Shown: positions 14,647 through 21,933 of the stretch, one piece after another
Position numbering within the stretch: the first letter of the stretch is position 1
Layout: each line of letters opens with the position of its first letter
DNA from: Anaerolineae bacterium
GTDB taxonomy: Bacteria > Chloroflexota > Anaerolineae > Anaerolineales > Anaerolineaceae
DNA: 43,884 bases
Direction of reading: 5' to 3'
NCBI GenBank assembly: GCA_013177815.1
Contig: JABLXM010000010.1
Coordinates: forward strand, 1 to 43,884
Program-made: the position numbers and the translations under genes
Notes under the pieces: generated by a model
The model's database searches: none
Told to the model about the DNA's origin: nothing
Seen by the model: the letters and a program-made list of their open reading frames with translations, nothing else

Positions 14647-15717
14647 ATGCGATTAGGGATCATCGGTCTGCCGCAATCCGGTAAAACTACCTTGTTCAAC
14701 GCGCTGACGCGCGGCGATGCGCCAACCGGCGCCATCTCCGGTAAGCTGGAGGTGCACACCGCGGTGGTGGACGTGCCCGACCCGCGGGTGGATACGCTTT
14801 CTGCCATGTTCAAACCCAAGAAGACCATCTATGCCAAGGTGACTTACTCTGATATTGCCGGGCTGGATGGCAGCGCCGGTCGCAGCGGCATCTCCGGCAC
14901 GCTGCTGAACCAACTGACACAGGTGGATGGATTCATCCAGGTGGTGCGTTGCTTCGAAGACGAAAACGTCCCGCATCCCAACGGTAGCGTCGATCCGCAG
15001 CGTGACCTCGCCACCATGGACGGCGAGTTCCTGCTGAATGACCTGATTGCGGTGGAGCGCAAGCTGGAGCGCCTGGCGGAAGAGCGCAAGAAGGGCGGTG
15101 GGCGCGACAAAGGCGCCATCGAGCGAGAACAGGCATTGTTCGAACGGCTGGCAGCGGCGTTGAACGCCGAAAAGGTGCTACGTGACATCAAGCTGAGCGC
15201 CGAAGAAGAAAAGATGCTTTCGGGCTTCGGTTTTCTCTCGCGCAAACCGATGCTGGTGGTGCTGAACCTGGCGGAAAGCCAGGTAGAGCCGCACATCGAT
15301 TACCCGCATGCACGCAGTCAGGTGGTGGCATTGCAGGGCAAACTGGAGATGGATCTGGCGCAATTACCGCCGGAGGATATGGCGGCGTTTCTGGATGAAT
15401 ACGGCATCAGCGAACCCAGCCTCAACCGCATGATCCGGCTTTCCTATGACCTGCTGGGGTTGCAGTCCTTCTTTACGGTGGGACCGGACGAGGTGCGCGC
15501 CTGGACGGTGCGCCGCGGCGCCACTGCACCGGAAGCCGCCGGCGAGGTGCACACCGACCTGCAGAAAGGCTTCATCCGTGCGGAAGTGGTGGCATACGAT
15601 GACCTGGTGACGTTGGGGGGCATGAACGAGGTGAAAGCCAAAGGTAAAATGCGATTGGAAGGCAAGGAGTACATCGTCCAGGATGGGGATGTGATGACGA
15701 TCAGGTTCAATGTATAA
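14647..15717 (+). CDS. ychF: YchF/OLA1-family ATPase
   Basis: A 356-residue Obg-family P-loop protein of the YchF group, which prefers ATP to GTP and is linked to ribosome binding and stress or redox control. Seen: P-loop GLPQSGKTT at the N-terminus (many YchF proteins have GLPNVGKST), switch region DIAGL, LNLAE in place of the GTPase NKxD motif (matching ATP preference), a coiled-coil insert near 130-185, and a C-terminal TGS-like domain (FFTVGPDEVRAWTVRRG, then DLVTLGGMNEVKAKGKMRLEGKEYIVQDGD). The start at 14647 is chosen because homology begins at MRLGIIGLPQ; the longer frame upstream runs antisense through tRNA-Leu. Confidence 0.92.
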   Translation: MRLGIIGLPQSGKTTLFNALTRGDAPTGAISGKLEVHTAVVDVPDPRVDTLSAMFKPKKTIYAKVTYSDIAGLDGSAGRSGISGTLLNQLTQVDGFIQVVRCFEDENVPHPNGSVDPQRDLATMDGEFLLNDLIAVERKLERLAEERKKGGGRDKGAIEREQALFERLAAALNAEKVLRDIKLSAEEEKMLSGFGFLSRKPMLVVLNLAESQVEPHIDYPHARSQVVALQGKLEMDLAQLPPEDMAAFLDEYGISEPSLNRMIRLSYDLLGLQSFFTVGPDEVRAWTVRRGATAPEAAGEVHTDLQKGFIRAEVVAYDDLVTLGGMNEVKAKGKMRLEGKEYIVQDGDVMTIRFNV

Positions 15718-15798
15718 AGCAGGGAACGAAGTAGAGTAAAGGGTAAGAAATAAATTCTCAAGCGGGTGAGGCACCCTCCACGATCTATGCGTCGTGAG

Positions 15799-16623
15799 TT
15801 ACGGATTCTTGCACTGCATCTGCCGGCACAACGCATCGAAATCCACCCGCGAGGTCATATCCAAGCTGAGCGGCGTCACCGAGACCTGGCGGTCGATTGC
15901 CAGGGCGTAAATATCGCTGTCCTTTTCCAGGGCTTGAAGGTCGACAACGCGCTGCCCGTAGATGGCGCCGGGCTGATCCCAGGATTGCCGCGGTGTGGCG
16001 ATGGCGGTGTAGTAACGATGGGAAGCCAACCGGGTGATGCGCCAGGGCGTTGCGGGTGTGGCATCGTGAGGGACATCTACCTTCAGCAAGTGCACGTCCG
16101 ACGGCAGTTGACGGTCGAGCAGGACTTCGCCGAACAGGTAGGTGAAGTGTGCTGCAGTGGAGAAATCGATCTCGGGCGAGTTATCCAGGTATTCATCGAT
16201 GTTGACCAATTCCAGGGAGATTGCCAGGGCAGGAATGCCGAAGGAAGCTGCCTCGATGGCGGCGCCGACCGTGCCGGATATAGTGATGCTGGTGCCCATA
16301 TTCTCTCCATAGTTGATGCCCGAAACAACCAGGTCCGGGCGGCGCGGCATGATCTCGACCACGGCGTGCAGCACTGCCTGGGCAGGGGAACCTCCAACGG
16401 CGTAGACCTCCCACTCATCGCCGCCGACGGTTATGCGCGCAGGTTCGATCTTTCCGTCAGAGATGATCGGCAGGCTGCGACCGGTTGAAGATTGCTGCTC
16501 GCGTGGGGCGACTACGGTGACATAACCCAACCTGGATAGGGCAGCGGCGGCTGCCCACAGCCCGGGAGAGTGGATGCCGTCGTCATTCACTAACAGGATC
16601 TGACGTTGTTCGGATTTTGGCAT
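15799..16623 (-). CDS. surE: 5'/3'-nucleotidase SurE
   Basis: A 274-residue SurE phosphatase, which removes phosphate from nucleoside monophosphates and helps in stationary-phase survival. Metal-site motifs are clear: ILLVNDDGIHSPG near the N-terminus (two Asp ligands), APREQQSSTGRS (Ser ligand), and VVSGINYGENMGTSITISGTVGAA (Asn ligand). Length is normal for the family. It stands alone on the minus strand, convergent with ychF; a short imperfect hairpin at about 15776-15797 may end its transcript. It is divergent from the multiheme cytochrome gene, with 221 A+T-rich bases between them. Confidence 0.93.
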   Translation of the reverse strand: MPKSEQRQILLVNDDGIHSPGLWAAAAALSRLGYVTVVAPREQQSSTGRSLPIISDGKIEPARITVGGDEWEVYAVGGSPAQAVLHAVVEIMPRRPDLVVSGINYGENMGTSITISGTVGAAIEAASFGIPALAISLELVNIDEYLDNSPEIDFSTAAHFTYLFGEVLLDRQLPSDVHLLKVDVPHDATPATPWRITRLASHRYYTAIATPRQSWDQPGAIYGQRVVDLQALEKDSDIYALAIDRQVSVTPLSLDMTSRVDFDALCRQMQCKNP

Positions 16624-16755
16624 AAGAACTTCTCAAGTTTTAGATGAATTTTACCTTATCGCGGAAAATCTTGACCCCTGACAACAACCTAATCAGATAC
16701 AACTATCCAAATAAGAGTGATAGGGTAAATATCATAAAAAAAAGTGACATTATTA

Positions 16756-16786
16756 ATATTGATTTAATCTTATAAGTCAATATAAT
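16756..16786 (+). promoter_or_regulatory. Promoter of the decaheme cytochrome gene overlapped by a dyad
   Basis: TTGATT (16759-16764), a 16-base spacer and TATAAT (16781-16786) form a good sigma70-type promoter. Overlapping it, ATATTGA (16756-16762) and TCAATAT (16777-16783) are exact inverted repeats 14 bases apart. The half-sites recall CRP/FNR-type TTGA-TCAA half-sites, but the spacing is wider than usual. Confidence 0.6.
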
Positions 16787-16844
16787 AGTAAATAGTGGTT
16801 AAATTTTTACACCTGATTTAGAAAAGGAGAAGAGACACCAGAAT

Positions 16845-19001
16845 ATGAGAACCAGCCATTTCAAGTATCTTGTGTTGGTGGGTATAGTTTTCCTCATGGC
16901 AGGGGTTCTGGCGGCTTGCGCGCAAACGACTCAGGTTCCAGAAGCGTCTCCGTGCCCGGAGGCGACACCATGCCCCGAGGTGCCAGAATCGGCGATGGTG
17001 GATGTGCCCTATGCCGACCTGTGGGCGGCTTCTGGTCACGCGGATGCCGCAGCGCCTGCTTTCACCCACTGGGATGAAGATGACCCGCAGGTTGTGGAGG
17101 TGGCGTGCGCCAAGTGCCACAGCGGCGCCGGATTCATGGATTACGTCGGCGCGGATGGCTCGGCGCAATTCACAGTGGATGTGGCGCCGCCGGTTGGGTC
17201 GGTTGTGACCTGCACGGCTTGCCATAATGATGCCACGGCAGACCTCAGTTCGGTCATGTTCCCGTCTGGCGTGATGATCGAAGGGTTGGGTGCCGAGGCG
17301 GTCTGCATGACCTGCCACCAGGGTAACGCTTCCAAGGTTCAGGTAGATGAATCGCTGGCTGGTGCAACCGATGAAGACACGGTTGTGCCCGACCTGGGCT
17401 TCACCAATATTCACTACTATGCCGCAGCCGTTGCACGATACGGCACGCTTGTCAAAGGCGGCTATGAGTACGATGATCAGACTTACGATGCAAAATGGGA
17501 ACATGTCCAGGGTGTGCAAACCTGCACAGATTGCCACAACTCGCACTCGCTAGAGTTGGAGTTGGAAACGTGTGTCACCTGCCACCCGGGCGCGACCAGC
17601 GTTGAGGGTGTACGTGACATCCGAATGCAGTCATCGAGCTCCGATTATGACGGCGATGGCGATGTGGAAGAAGGTATTGCCAGTGAGGTAGCAGGTTTGC
17701 AGGAATTGCTCTACAGCGCCATGCAAGCATATGCCAGCGAAATCGCCGGCAGTCCGGTCATCTATTCAGCCACAGCTTACCCGTACTTCTTCATTGACAC
17801 GAATGCGGATGGTCAGGCTGGAGAAGATGAAACGATCTTCCCCAATGCTTACAAGAGTTGGACGCCACGCCTGCTGAAGGCTGCTTATAACTACCAGACC
17901 TCCATCAAGGACCCCGGCGCCTATGTTCACGGCGGCAAGTATATCATCCAATTGCTGCATGACTCGATTGCCAGCCTGAACGAGAAACTTGCGACGCCGG
18001 TTGACCTGACGCTGGCGGAACGAGATGATCCGGGTCACTTTGCTGGCTCGGTGGAAGCCTTCCGCCACTGGGATGGTGAGGAGGATGGCGGCGTTGTGGC
18101 GCGAAGTTGTGCCAAATGCCACACCGGCACCGGATTGCCGCAGCTCATCGCCGAGGGCACCAACATCTCTCAGCCGGCGGGCGACGGCTTGTTGTGCGAA
18201 ACTTGCCACAGCGATGTGACCACCTTTGCGTTGTACGAACTCGAAACGGTCAGTTTCCCCAGCGGCGCGAAATTAGGTTTCGAGGGTTCGGCGGCGGACA
18301 ACATCTGCCTGAGCTGCCATCAGGGTGTCGAATCCACGGTCAGTGTCAACAATGCCATCACCGGGCTTGAACTGGATACCGTGGCAGAAGGTCTTGGCTT
18401 CCGCAACGTGCACTACTTTGCAGCCGGGTCTACTGTGTTCGGTACCGAAGCCAAGGGCGTGTATGAGTATGAAGGCAAAGAATACGCCGGTCGCTTTGCG
18501 CACCCCAATTATGAAACCTGCACTTCCTGCCACGATGCGCATATGCTCAAACCTGATATCGATGCTTGTGTGGGATGCCACCAGGTGGAGGACCCCGGTT
18601 CGATCAGGATGAATTCCAAAGGTGATTACGACGGCGACGGCGACACGACGGAAGGCTTGAAGGGCGAAACCGATACGCTGGCGGAGGCATTGTACACAGA
18701 ACTCCAGAAGTATGCCGCGGATGTGGTTGGTACGCCCATGGTCTATGCCTCCAGCGCGTACCCGTATTTCTTCATCGATACGAATGCCGACGGGGTCGCG
18801 ACGCCGGATGAGACCATCTATCCCAACCGCTACACCACGTGGACGCCGCGATTATTGCAGGCGGCTTACAATTACCAGTATTACCAGAAGGATCCGGGTG
18901 CCTATGTCCATAATGCGACCTATATGATGCAAGTGCTGTACGACTCGGTGGCTGACTTGGCGACCAAGACCGGCAGTTCTGTCCTAGGTGAGCGCCCATA
19001 A
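16845..19001 (+). CDS. Decaheme c-type cytochrome lipoprotein with internal duplication
   Basis: A 718-residue exported protein. The signal peptide ends in lipobox LAAC (Cys25), so it is probably tethered outside the membrane. There are ten CXXCH heme sites: His92, 127, 158, 231, 247 in the first half and 426, 455, 492, 563, 579 in the second. The halves (about 65-395 and 400-718) repeat in order five hemes, an Asp-rich loop DYDGDGD, AYPYFFIDTNADG, then WTPRLL-AAYNYQ and KDPGAYVH. The four Asp/Asn-rich loops look like calcium-binding EF-hand or dockerin loops. Extra conserved His in GF-N-HY-AA may be distal heme ligands. It lies upstream of the nonaheme and cytochrome b genes. Role in extracytoplasmic electron transfer is inferred; the exact family is not recognised. 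Confidence 0.88.
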   Translation: MRTSHFKYLVLVGIVFLMAGVLAACAQTTQVPEASPCPEATPCPEVPESAMVDVPYADLWAASGHADAAAPAFTHWDEDDPQVVEVACAKCHSGAGFMDYVGADGSAQFTVDVAPPVGSVVTCTACHNDATADLSSVMFPSGVMIEGLGAEAVCMTCHQGNASKVQVDESLAGATDEDTVVPDLGFTNIHYYAAAVARYGTLVKGGYEYDDQTYDAKWEHVQGVQTCTDCHNSHSLELELETCVTCHPGATSVEGVRDIRMQSSSSDYDGDGDVEEGIASEVAGLQELLYSAMQAYASEIAGSPVIYSATAYPYFFIDTNADGQAGEDETIFPNAYKSWTPRLLKAAYNYQTSIKDPGAYVHGGKYIIQLLHDSIASLNEKLATPVDLTLAERDDPGHFAGSVEAFRHWDGEEDGGVVARSCAKCHTGTGLPQLIAEGTNISQPAGDGLLCETCHSDVTTFALYELETVSFPSGAKLGFEGSAADNICLSCHQGVESTVSVNNAITGLELDTVAEGLGFRNVHYFAAGSTVFGTEAKGVYEYEGKEYAGRFAHPNYETCTSCHDAHMLKPDIDACVGCHQVEDPGSIRMNSKGDYDGDGDTTEGLKGETDTLAEALYTELQKYAADVVGTPMVYASSAYPYFFIDTNADGVATPDETIYPNRYTTWTPRLLQAAYNYQYYQKDPGAYVHNATYMMQVLYDSVADLATKTGSSVLGERP

Positions 19002-19026
19002 TTCGGTTCCATATTACTGTATCCAC

Positions 19027-19061
19027 CATCCTTCCATCCTGAGTCTTGGGATGGAAGGATG
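19027..19061 (+). terminator. Strong hairpin between the two multiheme cytochrome genes
   Basis: A perfect 13-base-pair stem (CATCCTTCCATCC with its complement) and a 9-base loop lie 26 bases after the stop codon. Only a short T-run follows, so termination may be partial, or the hairpin may protect the 3' end of the decaheme mRNA. Confidence 0.6.
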
Positions 19062-19100
19062 TCTTAAAAATAGATTACAAAATTCCTACAAAAAGTCTTG

Positions 19101-19106
19101 TATAAT
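19101..19106 (+). promoter_or_regulatory. Probable -10 box of the nonaheme-cytochrome b operon
   Basis: A perfect TATAAT preceded by TTG (an extended -10-like context) lies 87 bases before the ATG at 19193. No convincing -35 is seen. Confidence 0.45.
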
Positions 19107-19192
19107 GAATTGGAGCACCCTGTGGCAGTTATTAGTTATTGCCGCGTTCCATGGACGGTTTTCCCATGCATCCCACATCACAGGAGATGAAA

Positions 19193-20443
19193 ATGAACCG
19201 ACCCAATCCAAGATTTTTCGGCTGGATGATGGTATCGGGTCTGGCGTTAATCGCAATTGCGCTTTCGATCTGGCTACTGGCAGCGCCGGTTGTGCCTGTG
19301 TTGGCGTCAGAACTGCCGGCTGCGCCAGCGCCCCAGGATGGCGCACCCAACAGCCAGTGCCTGCTTTGCCATGGTGAACCGGGGCAAGTAACTACTTTCC
19401 CCAACGGCGATCCGTTATATGTCTCGATCGATCCCAGTCTGTACGGCGCTTCTGTGCATGGCAGCGAAACGATGAGTTGTGTCTCTTGTCATGTCAATAT
19501 CAGTGGGTATCCGCATCCGGTCAGCGGCGCGCAATCCCGCCGTGATTACCAGTTGACTTACCTGGAAACCTGTAAAGCCTGCCACACTGAGCAGTTCGAT
19601 AATTTGCAGGACAGCATCCATGGTGAAATGTTCAAGGCTGGCAATGAGAATGCGCCCACCTGCACAGATTGCCACAACCCGCATACCCAGCCGCCAATGT
19701 ATAATGAAAGCGGCAAGGTCAACCAGAATGTGCGGGCAGAGATACCGGAGACCTGCGCCAAATGCCACAACAATATCTATGAAGTCTACGCCGGTTCGGT
19801 ACATGGCAGTGGTGTGATCGAGGGGAACAATCCCGATGTGCCAACCTGCGCCGATTGTCACGGCGTGCACGAGATCGTCGACCCCACCACGGCGAGCTTT
19901 CGCCTGAGTTCGGTCGAGATGTGCGCCAAGTGCCACACCGATGCGAGTATCATGGATAAATACGGGCTCTCGACGGCGGTGCTGGATACTTACGTGGCGG
20001 ATTTTCATGGCACCACCGTGACCCTGTTCGAGAAACAGCACCCAGACGAAGAGACCAACAAACCGGTGTGCTATGACTGCCATGGTGTGCATGATATCTT
20101 GAGTGTAAATGACCCTGAGAAGGGTATTGCGATAAAGCAAAATATGCTGGTGACCTGTCAGCGTTGCCACCCCGACGCTACCACCAATTTCCCGGAATCC
20201 TGGCTCAGCCACTATATACCCAGCCCGGATCGTTATCCGCTGGTTTATTGGGTGGGCATCTTCTATAAGATCTTCATCCCCACCGTATTGGGGGGGATGG
20301 GTTTGTTCGTGGCGACGGATATCTTCCGCCGCCAGGTAGAAAAGAAGAAAAAAAGTGAGCCTACTTCTCCCGATGAAAAATCCCCGCCCGGAGAGACAGG
20401 TGAGAAAGAAAATGCAAAATCAGATGAAGAGGTGAAGCCATGA
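19193..20443 (+). CDS. Nonaheme c-type cytochrome, membrane-anchored
   Basis: A 416-residue protein with a hydrophobic N-terminal export segment (about residues 11-38). It has nine CXXCH sites (heme His at 60, 100, 131, 161, 192, 223, 248, 297 and 326), a single C-terminal membrane helix (about 351-376) and a charged Lys/Glu-rich tail expected in the cytoplasm. Recurrent SVHG and HGVH motifs next to the heme sites supply likely distal His ligands, as in NrfB/DmsE-like and other multiheme electron-transfer proteins. The start at 19193 is chosen because GGAG lies 6 bases upstream; two earlier ATGs lack a site. The stop overlaps the cytochrome b start by 4 bases, so the two are probably made as a complex. 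Confidence 0.88.
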   Translation: MNRPNPRFFGWMMVSGLALIAIALSIWLLAAPVVPVLASELPAAPAPQDGAPNSQCLLCHGEPGQVTTFPNGDPLYVSIDPSLYGASVHGSETMSCVSCHVNISGYPHPVSGAQSRRDYQLTYLETCKACHTEQFDNLQDSIHGEMFKAGNENAPTCTDCHNPHTQPPMYNESGKVNQNVRAEIPETCAKCHNNIYEVYAGSVHGSGVIEGNNPDVPTCADCHGVHEIVDPTTASFRLSSVEMCAKCHTDASIMDKYGLSTAVLDTYVADFHGTTVTLFEKQHPDEETNKPVCYDCHGVHDILSVNDPEKGIAIKQNMLVTCQRCHPDATTNFPESWLSHYIPSPDRYPLVYWVGIFYKIFIPTVLGGMGLFVATDIFRRQVEKKKKSEPTSPDEKSPPGETGEKENAKSDEEVKP

Positions 20444-21612
20444 GCGGCGAAAAAGGTTATAACCGTTTCTCGGTCAGCCAGCGTATCGAGCATATTGCAT
20501 TGGTACTCTCCTTCAGCACCCTGGGTTTGACCGGGTTAATCCAGAAATATGCCGCCTTTGGCATCTCGGACGCCCTTATCGTGTTCTTGGGGGGTATTGA
20601 GAACGTGCGCATCATTCACCGGGTGGCGGCGGTGATGTTCCTGGTTGAGAGCGTCTATCATCTGGTGGTGATCGGTTATAAAATGTTCGTTCTGCGGCTG
20701 GAAGCAAGTATGCTTCCTGGTTTGAAGGACGTCCGTGATGCCATTCAAGCATTATTCTACAATATCGGTTTGGGCAAGACGCGTCCCAAGATGGGGCGTT
20801 ATAACTTCGTGGAAAAAGCCGAATATTGGGCGATGTTGTGGGGTTTGATGGTCATGGCGGTCACCGGTTTCATGTTATGGAACCCAATTGCCACCACCCG
20901 GGCGCTGCCGGGGCAGTTCGTACCGGCTGCCAAGGTGGCTCATGGCGGTGAGGCAGTGCTGGCGGTGCTGGCGATCATCATCTGGCACTTCTATTCGGTA
21001 CATCTGAAGAAATTGAATTTGAGCATGCTGACCGGCAAGTTGAGCCGTGAGGAGATGGAAGAAGAACACGCCTTGGAATTGGAAGCGATCGAAGCCGGTA
21101 AAATAGCGGAACGACCGGCGCCGGCGGTGCTGCGCAAGCGCATGATCTGGTTCTCGCCTGTGGCGGCGGCGCTATCACTGTTGCTGGTCTATGGCATTTA
21201 TGTATTCGTGACGTATGAAGATACTGCCATTACGACCATCCCACCGGTGGAAAAGCCGGTTGAGGTATTCTCTACCCGCGAGCCGACGCCCCTGCCGCAA
21301 TTGGCGCCGGAGGCAACCACAGAGCCGGGCGAAAGCGTTGTTGGGGCAACCCCGTTATCCTGGAATGGCGAGATTGGTGTGCTGTTCGAGCAACGCTGCG
21401 GGATGTGCCATGGTCCGGCTGGCGGGCTGAACCTGACCAGTCTGGATGGGTTGCTGGCGGGAGGGGAATCTGGACCGGCAGTTGTCAGTGGCGATCCGGA
21501 GGCAGGTACGATCATGATCTCACAGACAAGCGGTAGCCATCCCGGGCAGTTCCTGCCAGAAGAGTTGGCGCGGGTCAATGAATGGGTCGCAGCAGGTTTG
21601 CCGGAAAAGTGA
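20440..21612 (+). CDS. Cytochrome b (FdnI/b561-like) fused to a C-terminal mono-heme cytochrome c domain
   Basis: A 390-residue fusion. Residues about 1-200 form a four-helix diheme cytochrome b of the formate-dehydrogenase gamma/b561 type, with candidate heme His at 18, 60, 74, 168 and 183. A fifth helix (about 236-258) follows a charged linker. Then a Pro/Thr/Glu-rich spacer leads to a cytochrome c domain with CGMCH at 320-324 and a possible Met ligand in GTIMIS. This would take electrons from menaquinol in the membrane and pass them through the c-heme to the nonaheme partner (inference). A GAGGTG site lies within the preceding gene. A strong terminator follows. Confidence 0.86.
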   Translation: MSGEKGYNRFSVSQRIEHIALVLSFSTLGLTGLIQKYAAFGISDALIVFLGGIENVRIIHRVAAVMFLVESVYHLVVIGYKMFVLRLEASMLPGLKDVRDAIQALFYNIGLGKTRPKMGRYNFVEKAEYWAMLWGLMVMAVTGFMLWNPIATTRALPGQFVPAAKVAHGGEAVLAVLAIIIWHFYSVHLKKLNLSMLTGKLSREEMEEEHALELEAIEAGKIAERPAPAVLRKRMIWFSPVAAALSLLLVYGIYVFVTYEDTAITTIPPVEKPVEVFSTREPTPLPQLAPEATTEPGESVVGATPLSWNGEIGVLFEQRCGMCHGPAGGLNLTSLDGLLAGGESGPAVVSGDPEAGTIMISQTSGSHPGQFLPEELARVNEWVAAGLPEK

Positions 21613-21637
21613 ACCGATCTATTCGATTGTGTACTCT

Positions 21638-21668
21638 GACCGCGGCAAACGCCGCGGTCATTTTATTA
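21638..21668 (+). terminator. Intrinsic terminator of the cytochrome operon
   Basis: GACCGCGGC and GCCGCGGTC form a perfect 9-base-pair stem with an AAAC loop, followed by ATTTTATTAT, 26 bases after the cytochrome b-c stop. Confidence 0.9.
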
Positions 21669-21684
21669 TCTCGTTCTGATGGTG

Positions 21685-21708
21685 GGGAGATGACAAGGGC
21701 GACTCGAA
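21685..21708. repeat. Partial duplicate of the tRNA-Arg 3' region
   Basis: Two blocks, GGGAGATGACA (21685-21695) and GGCGACTCGAA (21698-21708), recur in the same order at 21765-21775 and 21786-21796. In the second place they flank and enter the T-arm of tRNA-Arg. The outer copy lacks about 8 bases corresponding to the acceptor stem. It may be a decayed tandem duplication or the remnant of a tRNA-end attachment site. Confidence 0.55.
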
Positions 21709-21743
21709 TGACATCCCCTCAGTGGGGGCGTCGAAGCTTAACG

Positions 21744-21767
21744 TAAAATCCCGCCCCGAAGGACGGG
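21744..21767 (-). terminator. Intrinsic terminator of tRNA-Arg
   Basis: On the minus strand CCCGTCC-TTCG-GGGCGGG forms a 7-base-pair stem with a UUCG tetraloop (one G-U pair), followed by ATTTTA. It begins about 10 bases after the tRNA 3' end. Confidence 0.8.
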
Positions 21768-21776
21768 AGATGACAG

Positions 21777-21849
21777 CGCCCCCGCGGCGACTCGAACGCC
21801 GAACCTTTTGCTCCGCAAGCAGACGCTCTATCCATTGAGCTACGAGGGC
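21777..21849 (-). tRNA. tRNA-Arg (anticodon GCG)
   Basis: The minus strand folds as a type I tRNA. The acceptor GCCCTCG pairs with CGGGGGC (one T-G pair) and the discriminator is G. The D-arm is GCTCAATGGATAGAGC, the anticodon loop TTGCGGA, and the T-arm CGGCG-TTCGAGT-CGCCG. The anticodon is GCG, reading CGC/CGU, instead of the usual bacterial ACG that is edited to inosine. The anticodon stem has a C28-A42 mismatch. CCA is not encoded. Confidence 0.88.
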
Positions 21850-21864
21850 TGAGATTATTGACCA

Positions 21865-21893
21865 AATATACCCCAGCCAACATAAATCGTCAA
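21865..21893 (-). promoter_or_regulatory. Sigma70-type promoter of tRNA-Arg
   Basis: On the minus strand TTGACG and TATATT are separated by 17 bases, and the -10 ends 15 bases before the mature tRNA 5' end. Confidence 0.82.
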
Positions 21894-21933
21894 GATTGAT
21901 ACTTTTTTCGCTTGCCTGAAGCGTGGTTACCCA

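Noticed and set aside
18988-19192. Extra coding region between the two multiheme cytochromes
   Set aside because: The frames there cover a 13-base-pair hairpin and a promoter -10, and have no heme motif or ribosome-binding site.
21685-21796. CRISPR-like repeats near tRNA-Arg
   Set aside because: Only two copies, partly inside the tRNA, and no spacer regularity.
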